The position numbers and the translations under genes are program-made. A stretch of DNA of 64,000 bases, taken from Beta vulgaris subsp. vulgaris. Lineage: Eukaryota; Streptophyta; Magnoliopsida; Caryophyllales; Amaranthaceae. Below are positions 1-10,413 of this stretch, piece after piece; the first letter of the stretch is position 1, and the number at the start of each line of letters is the position of its first letter. A model generated the notes under the pieces. That model worked only from the letters and a program-made list of their open reading frames with translations, had not been told where the DNA came from and ran no database searches. Location: contig NC_079209.1 in the NCBI RefSeq assembly GCF_026745355.1, positions 46,696,880 through 46,760,879 of the forward strand, written 5' to 3'.

Positions 1-21
1 TATACAGATATAATATATATA

Positions 22-76
<55 letters not shown>

Positions 77-140
77 ATATATCTGTATATGTTTATATAT
101 ATATATGTATATGTTTATGTATGTATATATATGTTTATAG
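1..140. repeat. TA/TG-rich microsatellite
   Basis: Almost pure TA dinucleotides (about 29-74) run into mixed TATG and TATA motifs. This is the left half of the AT microsatellite into which the element at 141-1215 appears to have inserted. The same type of repeat resumes at 1216. Confidence 0.9.
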
Positions 141-350
141 GGGAAGGATCCGCTGAAAACCACTCCTAGGTTGAAAACTGAAAACAAAGTAACTTTTAAC
201 CCCTTTAGGGTAACTTTTAACACTTTTAGGGTAACTTTTGTCAGTTTTGGGGTAACTTTATTATATTAAGGATAGTTCTATATATTTCAACGGTAACTTT
301 ATTTATTATAAGAGTAACTATTACCACTTTTAAGGTAACTTTTTACCTTG

Positions 351-519
351 AAATATATGTTAATGAGAGGGGGGTAACAAATAACTTTAAAACAGCAACT
401 AATCACAATACTTTGGCAACTAATAACAATACTTTGTATGAATTTCGCCAAATATATGTTAGTGAGAGGGGGTAACAAATAGCTTTAAAACAGCAACTAA
501 TAACAATACTTTGGAAACT
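351..519. repeat. 99-bp direct repeat inside the Pack element
   Basis: A block of about 70 bp starting aaatatatgtta at 351 recurs at 450 with few changes. Both copies contain gagaggggg and caatactttgg. This is a subterminal repeat of the host element. Confidence 0.75.
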
Positions 520-554
520 TTCTCTCTCCTAATTGTTGAATTGAATTCGTAGCC

Positions 555-900
555 ATGGAAGTAAACTGCATTTACAAAAACCCTAACGCACCAATTGAAG
601 AACGAATTAAAGATCTCCTTTCTCGAATGACTATGCAAGAGAAACTCGATCATGTGACTCAAATCGAACGACGCGTTGCATCATCTTCTGCCATTAAAGA
701 CCTTGGCATTGGTTACTCCTCAATTGTATTATCTTTTTTTTTGAGTTTTCTCTCTCCTAGAGTTTTTGTTTTTCACTGTTTTTATGAATTTTACAGGTAG
801 TATACTGAGTGCGGGAGGAAGTGCTCCTTTCGATAAGGCGCTTTCGTCTGATTGGGCTGATATGATTGATGGATTTCAGAAATTGGTTATGGATTCGAGA
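555..900 (+). pseudogene. Captured 5' fragment of a GH3 beta-glucosidase / beta-D-glucan exohydrolase gene
   Basis: The reading frame from the ATG at 555 gives the plant GH3 N-terminus, with the segments YKNPNAPIEERIKDLLSRMT and QEKLDHVTQIERR. A phase-1 intron at 712-796 (85 bp, gt...acag) leads to a second exon at 797-900 reading SILSAGGSAPFDKALSS and then WADMIDGFQKLVMDSR. A normal donor (gtaaga) follows at 901, but beyond it the sequence is GA-rich and unrelated. Only about 87 of the roughly 600 residues of this family are present, and the catalytic aspartate and acid/base regions are missing. It cannot be an active glucosidase. Known family: apoplastic or vacuolar exo-beta-glucanases. It lies wholly inside the inverted-repeat element, so it reached this locus by transduplication. 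It could make a chimeric transcript; this cannot be told from sequence. Confidence 0.8.
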
Positions 901-1215
901 GTAAGAGAGAGAGGTCTGCTATGGAAGTTGAGATGAGGTTAGAGAAAATTGTCGGTGAGGAGAGGAAGAGAGAGAAAGCAAACGAAGGAGAGAGAGCAGA
1001 AGAGGAGAGAGAGTTTGAGTTTCACTGTTTCAGAATAAACGAAGGAGAGAGAGAGAGGAGAAGAAAGAGGAAGAGAGAGAAAGCACGCTTGATTTTTTGG
1101 CTCAAAACTCATCCGTGAACTTCGTCCGTCAGATTATATTATGGATAATATAACGGTTGAGATTGCTTGTTTTCAGTTTTCAGATTAACTAGTGGTTTTC
1201 ACAAGATCCAATTCC

Positions 1216-1321
1216 TATATATATATATATGTATATTATATATATGTATATATGTATACATGTATATATGTATATATATATATATATAATATATATATGT
1301 ATGTATATATAGTATTATATG

Positions 1322-1358
<37 letters not shown>

Positions 1359-1561
1359 GTATATATGTATATATATATATGTATATATGTATATATATAT
1401 ATGTATATATGTATATATATGTATATATATATACATATATGTATACATATATACATATATGTATACATATATACATATATGTATACATATATACATATAT
1501 GTATACATATATACATATATTTATACATATATACATATATGTATACATATATACATATATG

Positions 1562-1610
<49 letters not shown>
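1216..1610. repeat. Compound microsatellite (TA)n/(TATG)n/(TATAC)n/(CA)n
   Basis: Alternating TA and TG/CA dinucleotides with a regular gtatacatatatacatat phase at about 1440-1565 are followed by pure CA at about 1565-1607. Open frames here encode only Y/I/T/H/V repeats and are not genes. Confidence 0.95.
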
Positions 1611-1614
<4 letters not shown>

Positions 1615-1699
1615 GTCTCAATATATTATTGTAACGAAATCTATTAAAAACTCATCAATTTAAAATTCATATTACATATGGAGCCTTTTTGACCTTTAA

Positions 1700-4010
1700 T
1701 TTTAGTCAATAGATTGCTCGAGAACCGCAACACGAAAAGATGATCTTTATTTAACTCACTCAATGAAGGCGAAATATTTTGTTCTACAACCCCACCCTTG
1801 CCTTCCAACCTACCCTCGTGTTTGGAATTCGGAAGACCTATCGTCATAGCCTTACCAAAATGAGAAGCACAATATCGTCCAACCTCTTCGATAATTGTTC
1901 CTTGAATAATACTCGCCTTCGGTCTTGTTGGAGTCCTCACATTCTTTTTCAAGAACCCATATGTCTCTCAAAAGGGTATGACCATCCTAAAAACACAAGG
2001 CCAGACAATTTGATCTCCCTTACCAAATGAAGGACTAAGTGAACCATAATGTCAAAAAAGAAGGTGGAAAATACATCTCAAATTGACAAATTGTGATCAC
2101 CGCCTCATTTTGCAAAACTATCCAACTTATCAGTGTCAAGTACCTTTTTGCATATGGTATTGAAAAATAAACACAACCTCGTGATGGCAAGCCTGGCATG
2201 TTTCAGAAGAATGCCGCATATTGCAATCGGCAAAAACATACACTTGGATCATCATATGACAGTCATGGGACTTCAACCCAATTGATTTCAGATCAGTCAT
2301 AGAAAGAAGTCTTCTCATGTTAGATGAGTATCTAGTGCGAACCTTAATATCGTATAAACACTCACAGAACAGTCGTTTCTCTTGCCTAGACAATGTAAAC
2401 AAGTTCGTGACAAATGCGTTTTTGTTCCCTTTCCTTTCTTAGCTTTTTTCTAAACCTTTGGCCATAAATTAGGCCGAATCTTCAATTTCTCCATATCTCT
2501 ACGAACCTTTAGACCTTCCTTAGTCTTTCCCGGTATATTCAACAGAGAACTTATAACTGCATTACAAACATTTTTTCAATATGCATTACGTCGAGACAAT
2601 GTCTAACTGGTAAGTGTTTCCAATAAGGAAGTCTCCAGAATATAGACTCTTTTCTCCAAATGACACCATCGTCTTTCAAAGGTTTAACCCCCTTACCAAA
2701 TATTATGTCCATTTCCTTACACGATTATAAACTTCTTTTCCGGTCAACGGTCTAGGAGATGCAGCATTTTCAACTAACCCGTTAAATGGAGCTTTTTTTC
2801 TTTCGATATGGATGAGAAGTATGCAGGAATTGCCTATTAATGATATAGACATATTTCCCACAATGTGGAAAATGTGTAGCCTCCATACCATTATCACAAA
2901 TAGGACGTGCTTTTTTTTCCTTTGACCTTATACCCCGACAAATTGCCAAAGCAGGATAATCATTTATAGTACAGAATAGCATAGCACGAAACCTGAAATT
3001 TTCATTAGAACATGCATCAAATACCATAACCCTATCGTCCCACATCTTTTTAGATCTTCGATGAGAGGCGCAAGATATATGTCTATAGCATTTCCCAACT
3101 GCTTAGGCCCAGAAATTAAGAAAGACAATATAATATACATTCGCTTGATGCACAACCACTGAGGAAGATTATATATCATTAAAAGAATAGGCCAAGTCCT
3201 ATGTTGATTACTCAAAGTACCGTAAGGGTTCATTCTGTCCGTACACAAATGCAAGTCTCAAGTTCCTAGCTTCCTGACCAAATCCACTATATTTGGAATC
3301 TATAGCCTTTCATTGAGGAGAATCTGTTGGATGCCTAAGCATCGCATATTTCTTTCTTCGATCAACATGCCATCTTACCTTCTTTGCATATTCTTTGATA
3401 GAAAAGAGCCTCCTAAACCTTGGCACAATTGGAAGATACCACATCACTTTTGCAAAAAGACTCCTATTGTCCGGCCTAGGCTTATCCGACAATTTATAGC
3501 GAGACATACCACACCTCAGGCATTCATAACGGTTCTCATACTCATTTCAATACAACAAGCAATCATTCAGACATGCATCAATCCGCTCATATTCTAAACC
3601 CAAAGGACACATTAATTTTTTGGCATAGTAGGTGGATTTTGGTAATAAATTACCCTAAGGAAACATATCTTGTAAAGCTTTTAAGTAAGCCTACATCAGT
3701 CAAATTATGTTTCGCTTTTATGTTGAAAAGGGTTAAAACCCCACTCAATTGAGTGTATTTTGTACACCCTAGATAAAGGGGTTTCCCAGCAGCTTTAGAA
3801 AAACTGTCAAACACTCGTGGCCGCTAATTGAAATGGTCAAGGGCCTCTTCCAACATCTCACCTAATCGATCATCACTAAACTCTTCATCCTCAGTGTCAC
3901 TATTATCTCCGTAGTCATTTTCATCACCTACTATATCATCACCTTCAATCCTAACATGATCTTCAATCACAACTTCATTCTCAACCCCAATATTCGACAT
4001 ATCAAACTTT
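1700..4010 (-). pseudogene. CACTA TNP2-type transposase, decayed
   Basis: Read on the minus strand from about 4000 down, frames with similarity to plant TNP2/TNPD transposase appear in order. First comes an acidic N-terminus starting MSNIGVENEVV near 3999, then a segment with LGCTKYTQLSGVLTLFNIKA, then CLNDCLLYRNEYE. Next come PIVPRFRRLFSIKE (about 3420) and NPYGTLSNQHRTWPILLMIY (about 3220). Then come LIPGPK-like LISGPK and AMLFCTINDYPA (about 2970). A DUF4218-like part follows (LSRQEKRLFCECLYDIK, about 2390), then NVRTPTRPKASIIQGTIIEE near 1940. Many stops and frameshifts separate the blocks, so it is not functional. The family cuts and pastes CACTA elements by binding subterminal repeats, and the remains of those repeats lie at 5600-5832. 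Confidence 0.88.
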
Positions 4011-4678
4011 AATGTTTATTAGTGCCAAAATCAACACTAACCCTATATATCCTGCATATATTTTCCCTTCTCACCATGCCATAACCAAATATAATACTAA
4101 ACCCTAAATCCACTATGAATAATATGATCTCTTATAATCCTAATATCAGAAATCGTATTCACATTGTAGCAATCACCACATGGACAATAAATCTCATCAT
4201 CGCAGATGCTCTATAGCACATTTACAAAACTCATTCACACCTTGTACGAACTCCAACGTATTCCGCTTTCAATGCATCCAATTTTGATCCATTTCAAAAA
4301 AAAAAAAATAAACCCACACATATATACAATAAATAAAAAATTAGTATCCATTAAAAAATTCATGTAAATATAACACAACAAGCTAATATTCAGTGCATGC
4401 TTCCATTGGGTCCTTATCACTCCAACGTAATCCATCCTTAAAATTCTAATCCCACTAGTGAATGCATGTATCATCTTTGATTCTAATTTCTAAGTAACAT
4501 TCAGCAGCATTTCCCTTCAGTTCTCGAAGAATACAATGAAGATAATTGCTTATTTTATATGTACCCGGAAAAAATGAGGGAAATGACTAACCGTATTTCA
4601 CTTAGAATCAAATAATCAACCCACATTCACGTCCTAAGTGAGATGTGACGTTTAAGAACAATTTCAAAACAGGCACTA

Positions 4679-4711
4679 TTCAAGACTTACTCCTAATGAG
4701 TAAGTCTTGAA
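4679..4711. repeat. Perfect 14-bp stem hairpin
   Basis: ttcaagacttactc at 4679-4692 is exactly inverted at 4698-4711 around a 5-base loop (ctaat). Confidence 0.85.
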
Positions 4712-4732
4712 CGGATATCTAGGCATAATAAT

Positions 4733-5050
4733 GTACATAAAGACAATCGTATTCAAACGATTCCATGCCATCACCAAGCAATAAATACCAAACCATTCCT
4801 TAGATTTCCCTTTTCTTCTCATTGGCGAGTCCATCAATATGAAGGCATTGCAAAAACAATCGCATTGTACATACAAACAATCACATTCAAGCGATTCCAA
4901 GTCATCACCAAACAACAAATATCAAACCGTTCCTTAGATATCCCTTTCCCATCCATTGATGCGTCTATCCATATGAAGGCATTGCAAAAATAATCCCATT
5001 GTAAATATTACTTTAAAAGAGAACTTATACAAAAACAATCCCGTATAACA
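4733..5050. repeat. 134-bp tandem repeat, two full copies plus a partial third
   Basis: Units start at 4733 (gtacataaag), 4867 (gtacatacaa) and 5001 (gtaaatatta). Both full units contain cattccttag or cgttccttag and atatgaaggcattgcaaaaa. Confidence 0.85.
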
Positions 5051-5599
5051 TTTTAGGGTATACAAAAACTTAAGCAAAATCATCATGAAATTAGTTTTCA
5101 ACCCTCAAATCTTAGAACTAAGCATATATATGTACATTATATTGAGCATTTATAACTATTGTTTAAGCCAAATTTTTAACTAAAGCACTATTAAATAAGA
5201 AAACTGAAAATTATTAAGAAATTATGAAAAACTAACCTCCTATATATGACAAGGGGAAGGTGGTGCCGACGGTGAACGGAGTAGAGGAGTGAAAACAACA
5301 CGAAAATCCCTCAATGGAGGAGAGGGGCGAAAACCGCACAAAAACCCGTCGCCAAAACCCACATCTGAAAATAATAGAAGCCTTGTTGCCGGAAATCGCC
5401 GATTTTGGGTTGGAAATCAAACACTTGTGGCCGGAAACCATCGATTTTGGGCCGAAAATCGAACACTTGTGTGAGAGAGTGCGAGAGTATAGAGGGTGAG
5501 AGAGTCGCAAGAGAAAGAGTGTGAGTGTGAGATAGGTGAGAGAAACCGTGTCTATTTTTCATATGTAGCGCAACTTTGTTGCTATGATTTCTGGTAATA

Positions 5600-5832
5600 A
5601 TATTTTAATATATTGCTGCGGTTCTTGACAGAAACCACAACAATAGAGCTGGTCAAATAGTCAACTTAATTTCCAAAATTTTATCGTTGAAACCATATTC
5701 AGCGGTTTTCAATCGAAACTACAGCAATAGCTCTATTTTATATTTTACCTTTTCTTTTCACGTTATTTATTGATGCGTATGGGTAAAATCGCAACAATAC
5801 CACCGCAGCAATAAGCAATTATTCTACTACTG
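5600..5832. repeat. CACTA subterminal repeats and 5' TIR
   Basis: Motifs such as attgctgcggtt, agaaaccacaacaat and cgcagcaataagcaatt alternate in both orientations up to the terminus at 5832. The same motifs fill the ends of the element at 23057-24678, so the two belong to one CACTA family. Confidence 0.85.
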
Positions 5833-6410
5833 ACCAATTTCTAATGATTTTATGTACTTTAACAGTTGATAGTAAAATTAAGCCACAAATGTTTGCATTG
5901 TTTATCTTATAATAGGAAAACTAGTTCTTGGACTTGGATGATTCTTCTATTCAATTAATAGGCAAAGTAATGTATTGTTTGGGGACCGATAATCTGTTAT
6001 ATAACTAGGATTATACACGAGTTGATAGTAAAAAGGCCTGTTTTGAGAAGATGGGGGTCAAAGGTGGGATTGTTTCCAGCTTTCGAAGAGGTGAGATTGT
6101 TTTCAGCAGAAGTGGCAAAGGTGAGATTATTAGTTTCCAATTTTCCAAAAAAAAAAAAAAACTATCTCATTCAAGTTTCTACCGTTTAGTTTCCATGTAT
6201 ATGTTATCAGTTTTTGCATAGTTGTTATCAGTTTATATATATTTTATATTAGTTTTTCAGGTTATACGTAGTATTACTATTTGTTTGTGCACAACTGCAC
6301 ATTCCATACCAGTCTATTTGTTATCAGTTTATGCATATTTCATATCAGTTTACAGTTTATAAACTAATATAATATATGTAAATTGAGAGCAATTATATAT
6401 AAATTGTTAA
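5833..6410. other. Unassigned AT-rich spacer
   Basis: No frame or repeat that I recognise. A poly-A run sits at about 6149-6162 and two copies of a gtgagattgtttt-like phrase at about 6070-6130. Confidence 0.4.
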
Positions 6411-7524
6411 TAAAAATAACGATTTTTTCACCAAGTACCCCGAGTTTTCAGAAAATTCACCTGGTACCCCCCAAGTTTTCAAAATACATGGGGTACCCCT
6501 AAGTTACAAACTAATACACTCAAATACCCTTAATGATTAACGACGTTAACCGCCGTTAGTCTTAACCCTAATTAACCGTTAATTTAACCCTAAACCCTAA
6601 AATCTAACTCCTAATTAAACCCTAATAACTTCTAACCCTAACCCTAACCCCCTTCCCCACCCTCCCCCCACCCATGGCAACCCCCACCCCAGCGGACCCC
6701 CTCCCACCACCGCAGCCCCCCTTCCCCAACCCCGTCGCCACCCCCTCCCCAACCCCGCAATTCCGCACCCAACCCCCACCCCACCCCACCCCGACGAATT
6801 CAGCAGCTCCTCCCCACCCCGACGAATTACGCAGCCCCTCCCCACCCCCGACGAATTCCGTAACCCCTCCCCCCCACCCCCGACGAATTCCGCAGCCCCC
6901 CCCCACTCGATGAATTCCGCAACCCCTCCCCCCACCCCCGACAAATTTCGCACCCCTCTCCTAACCCCTGTCAAATCCCGCCTAATCAACTCTCCAGTTC
7001 GAAGATGAAGGTTGTTGATTCTAGGCTCGTGAAGGCTTTGGCCTGTTGAATTTCGAGCTCGTGACGGAGGATGGGGGAGGAGGAGGGGTGAGATTTCGAG
7101 GGCTGCGGTGGTTGCGGGAGTGGGGGAGGGAGGGTGGGGGTTGCGGTGGTTGCGGGGAGTGGGGAAGGGAGGGTGGGGGCGGTAGGGGTGGGGGTTGCGG
7201 TGGGGGTTGTGGCTCCAGGGGGTGGGGTGGGTGGAGGGGAGGGGGTGGTGGTTGGGTGGTAGTGGGGTTAGGGTTAGGGTTTGAGGGTTAGGGTTAGGTT
7301 AATTAGGCCTAATTAGGATTTATTTAGGTTGATTAGGCCTAATTAGGATTTAATGGGGTTAATGACTAATGACAGTTAACACCGTTAGTCATTAAGGTCA
7401 TTTAAGGGTACCCCGTGTATTAGTTTGAAATTTAGGGGTACCCTGTGAATTTTGAAAACTTGGAGGGTACCAGGTGAATTTTTTGAAAACTCGGGGGTAT
7501 TTGGTGAAAAAACCGTAAAAATAA
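6411..7524. mobile_element. Long-TIR MULE, non-autonomous, fold-back type
   Basis: The element proper is 6420-7515. It begins cgattttttcacca and ends tggtgaaaaaaccg, and is flanked by a perfect 9-bp duplication taaaaataa (6411-6419 and 7516-7524). The TIRs extend about 150 bp with blocks such as ggtacccc and gttaaccgccgttagt. Inside, a C-rich arm (about 6650-6960) faces a G-rich arm (about 7075-7260), and telomere-like ccctaa / ttaggg units flank them. No transposase. The 9-bp duplication and long TIRs are the Mutator signature. The open frames inside are simple-sequence artefacts. Confidence 0.9.
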
Positions 7525-7690
7525 ATAACTTAGATTTAACATATACTTCTACGTCTAAACTGATAACACACATGCATAGAGTAACAAAGATTATATATAA
7601 TCTAATAACAAAAACATATATAAATTGAAATGACAGATACACATTTCATGCACTTGAAACGATCTCAGCCAAGGCCTTTTCAATATATGA
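7525..7690. other. Unassigned AT-rich spacer
   Basis: AT-rich, no recognised feature between the MULE and the Stowaway-like element. Confidence 0.4.
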
Positions 7691-7692
7691 TA

Positions 7693-7945
7693 CTTTCTTC
7701 ATTTTTCTAAGGATACTACAATATTTAAATTACATGTTTGTCAACATGTAAATTTGCCAATCAATATATTTAATTGTAGTACATTATAGAAAGGTGATAT
7801 TTTGTAAATATACATTAAAATCCGACAACATAACTATTACATACTTGATTTTGCTATATATATTAGTTAACTATTTTTTATCAAAGTTAATAAATGAATA
7901 ATGCATAAGTCAAAATAATATTATTTTTCAAAATAACGAAGAAAG
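7693..7945. mobile_element. Stowaway-like MITE
   Basis: 253 bp bounded by TA on each side. The left end ctttcttcatttttc mirrors the right end, whose complement reads ctttcttcgttatttt. No coding content. Confidence 0.6.
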
Positions 7946-8219
7946 TAATGTAGTACAAAAGATCAAGCAAAGTTCTTCGAGTTTGGAAATTTCAGGTCAC
8001 AAAAAAAAGAAGCAATTCTTTTTGACGCCAATGACAAGAAAATATTATATAGCAAGAGCTTTCATAGAAAATATCTAAGAGTATCCGAGTACGCGATAAC
8101 TACTACTCTATTAACTTATTGTATCATGACGTGTAATGAAAATCATATATGTGGTAATGGTAGAATTAGAAACTGAAGTTGCCTTCGACTTTGTTCCCAC
8201 TTAATGATAAAAGTGTATA
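7946..8219. repeat. Duplicated segment, copy A part 1
   Basis: Matches 30063-30345 closely: both contain gcaagagctttcatag, aactactactct, tgacgtgtaatgaaaat and gtggtaatggtagaatta. Copy A was later split by the MULE at 8220-9255, a hAT-like remnant and the LINE at 10355. Copy B at 30 kb is the empty site for all three. Confidence 0.85.
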
Positions 8220-9264
8220 GGAAAAATTGTGAATAACCACCTGTTAGATACACCTGTTTCAAAATAACCACCCCAATTTCATTTGCATTTAAATAACCAC
8301 CTCTACTTAGCTTCACGTTTTTAAATACCCACCTCTTAACAGAAAAAGGTGACTCCGTTAACAGTGAGGCCTGTTGACACGCTTTTTATTAAATTTCCCG
8401 CCAATTTTCCTCGACTTTGACCTATATATACATCTCTAACATTGACAAACCTAATCTAAACAAATTTGGCAAAGATTTACTTCAATTCCACTGTGATTCC
8501 TCTTGAAGCTCAAAATTCAGGTATGTTCTTTGCAATTTCTAGGGTTTTAATGTATATATCTAGGGGAAATTAGGGATTTTTCTTGTATTCTTATGAATTC
8601 TAAAAATTTTACCTTTATGAACTTGTTAGGAATTTGCTATGGCTGAAAGGGAATCAATTACTTGCCATTGTATTCTCCCTGTTGCAAGGAGGACTTCTTG
8701 GACTGAGAAGAATCCCGGACGAAGGTTCAATTCATGTCTTGCAAATTCTATGAGCATGAAACGGAGTGGAGGGGCTGCGGTTTTTTTAGATGGATTGATG
8801 AGAGACAAACTGAATGGCAGAAGCTATTTATAAATCAACTTATTGCGCAGAAGAGGTTGTTGGAGGGCAGAGTTAGGTCATTGGAAGATGAAGTGAGCAG
8901 TTTGCAAGGACAACGAAGACTGAGTTGCAGATTAGAGAGAAAGAATCTTGTCTAGAAAAAATGAATGAAGAATTTAAAATGGGGAGGGGAAGGTGAAATA
9001 ATAATTGAAGTTTGAAGAAGAAGGAAGAGAGAGGAAAGAGAGAATAGGAAAAAAGTAAGAAATGCGTGGTCTGTTGGAGGGAAATTAGGTGAGTAAAAAA
9101 ATGGGCCCCACTGTTAACGGAGTCACATTTTTCTGTTAAGAGGTGGGTATTTAAAAACGTGAAGCTAGGTAGAGGTGGTTATTTAAATGCAAATGAAATT
9201 GGGGTGGTTATTTTGAAACAGGGGTATCTGACAGGTGGTTATTCACAATTTTTCCAAGTGTATA
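8211..9264. mobile_element. Long-TIR MULE carrying a GRF zinc-finger gene
   Basis: The element proper is 8220-9255. It begins ggaaaaattgtgaataacca, and the exact complement ends it at 9255. The flanking duplication aagtgtata (8211-8219, 9256-9264) is a perfect 9 bp. The TIRs continue with high identity for about 150 bp (caccccaattt, cacctcttaacag, actccgttaac). The paralogous copy at 30 kb has gaactgtata at the matching place without the insert, which confirms the boundaries. The interior holds an apparent promoter/leader and a GRF zinc-finger reading frame but no transposase. Confidence 0.95.
8639..8955 (+). pseudogene. GRF-type zinc-finger protein with C-terminal coiled coil, frameshifted
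   Basis: The ATG at 8639 opens a frame reading CHCILPVARRTSWTEKNPGRR. About 95 bases downstream the zinc-finger signature continues in the next frame as SCKFYEHETEWRGCGFFRWI, ending at the stop at 8955. Together these show the plant zf-GRF pattern (C-x-C, RTSWT..NPGRRF, C, CGFF.W). A short leucine/glutamate heptad region (LLEGRVRSLEDEVSSLQ) predicts a coiled coil, which is usual for the small GRF proteins of plants. The two frames overlap at about 8734-8750. One indel there, or an unseen splice, is needed to join them. GRF fingers bind single-stranded nucleic acid in APE2 and TOP3A; the role of the short plant versions is not known to me. It lies wholly between the TIRs of a MULE, so it travels with the transposon. 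Confidence 0.8.
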
Positions 9265-10040
9265 ATTAGGGGTGATAAACTGATAATCAAGTGAATCACG
9301 AGTACAGGTATACTTGATTTGACTGGAAAACTGCTGAATCATGGTTGTTGCTCGTTAAGCTCGTCAAATCTTTGCTTGACTCGTACTCATTATAATTTGT
9401 GTAGCTCGACTCAAACTCAATTCGACTCGAGTCCGGTTTGCTTGAATAGCTTGAATGACTCGACTTGATTGCTTTACTCAAAGCTGAGAGACTCAAGTAT
9501 TTGAATCCAATTGAGTTAATGACAAAGTCAATCCAAGATCCAAACCAATATCATCATTTAAGTTCATACTTCAGTAAGACCCATGTATAATATTACTATA
9601 CTAGGCCCAGAAGGAGACATAAATAAATTATTTGGGTAATGTTTTATAACCTTAATTGCTCGCATCTCATGATAATCCAGATGCGGGAGTAATTACACTT
9701 TTGCTTTTTCCTTCGTCTCTTCCCGTCTTTTTTTCCCGATTCGCTGCTTCTTTTGTTAATGAGTCACCGAAATTCATTGTAATATAGATAAATAAATGAG
9801 GTTATTTGATTTATATTTTCGACATTATAGGTATAGAAGGACTTTATTTCTTTACTTGTAATATTTAGTTAATATGGTAATTTTTTTTTATATTAAATAA
9901 AATAAATTTCTACAAAAAATGTATAAAGAAAATATCAAGCCACTTGCTAGATTATCAAGTTTAGCAGGATTATTTTAAATTCGTACTTATTAAGGTTTCG
10001 AGTCGAGTGAATCAACTTTGAGTGTTCGCAAGCTGCTTTA
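9265..10040. mobile_element. hAT-like remnant with TCGA/CTCGA-rich interior
   Basis: Starts attaggggtgataaac, a hAT-like end, directly after the MULE duplication. It contains repeated ctcgact / gactcgag words at about 9350-9490 and cgagtcgagtgaatc near 9995. Copy B at 30 kb lacks this stretch, so it is an insertion. A matching right terminus and target duplication are not clear, so the class is tentative. Confidence 0.4.
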
Positions 10041-10354
10041 CTCCTCCTAATATCTACTTTATCTCATGCAAGAGTTATGTGGTAATATTAACAAACAAAA
10101 GTCCTGCTGAATCATTGCACCAAAGAAAATAGAAATGATAATTTTACTTTACTATGCCAATTGCGAAGGGAAAGTCTATGATGTTCTCGAACGTACCTAA
10201 CTTTAGATATGGTTAGTCACTTAGGACTATTTTGGTGCATTTGAAATATAAATGAGTAAAATAGACCGTACACATACCTTTAAAGGTAAGAGAAAGCTGA
10301 ATAATTTATATTAGTATTCACATAGTTGTTGCAGCTGATGCATAATCATAACAG
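10041..10354. repeat. Duplicated segment, copy A part 2
   Basis: Aligns with about 30360-30815: shared phrases include atattaacaaac, attgcacca, ttaggactatttt and acatagttgttg. It ends in the left target duplication of the LINE (ataatcataacag, 10342-10354). Confidence 0.75.
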
Positions 10355-10413
10355 TTTTTTTTTTTTTTTTTTGACATCGAAGTAACGTACAAGCAAATAA
10401 AGCCAAAAGAAAC

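Larger units (their letters stand above)
141..1215. mobile_element. Non-autonomous TIR element carrying a captured gene fragment (Pack-MULE-like)
   Basis: The left end (141-188) and the reverse complement of the right end (1168-1215) match imperfectly over about 45 bp. Both contain the blocks gaaaaccact and tgaaaactgaaaaca, and both start near ggaa..ggatc. The interior holds subterminal direct repeats built on gggtaactttt, two exons of a GH3 glycosidase, and a purine-rich stretch. There is no transposase. The termini resemble Mutator-like elements as I know them. The target duplication cannot be read because the flanks are TA repeats, so the superfamily call is inference. Confidence 0.7.
4011..5599 (-). 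other. 5' non-coding region of the CACTA element
   Basis: No convincing gene lies here. The stretch holds a poly-A run near 4298, a perfect hairpin (4679-4711), a 134-bp tandem repeat (4733-5000) and, at about 5390-5470, a tandem pair of roughly 55 bp built on cgattttggg and acacttgtg. It probably represents the untranslated leader of the transposase transcript. Confidence 0.5.
1640..5832 (-). mobile_element. CACTA (En/Spm) transposon, 3'-truncated
   Basis: The 5' terminus is at the right: the plus strand ends attctactactg at 5832, the reverse complement of a CACTA-type end and close to the cactagtagaataat end of the element at 23057. The subterminal zone 5600-5832 holds repeated gctgcggtt-like units. 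The transposase lies on the minus strand at 1700-4010. No matching left terminus is visible before the microsatellite ending near 1610, so the 3' end has been lost. Confidence 0.85.

Noticed and set aside
1192..1663. Several overlapping open frames on both strands
   Set aside because: They are translations of TA/TG/CA microsatellites, made only of Y, I, T, H, V, M and C.
6615..7291. Glycine- or proline-rich open frames
   Set aside because: They arise from the C-rich and G-rich arms of a MULE; no domain, and codon use is simple sequence.
6575..7300. Telomeric or interstitial telomere sequence (ccctaa / ttaggg)
   Set aside because: Only a few degenerate units, placed symmetrically inside a MULE with a clear target duplication.
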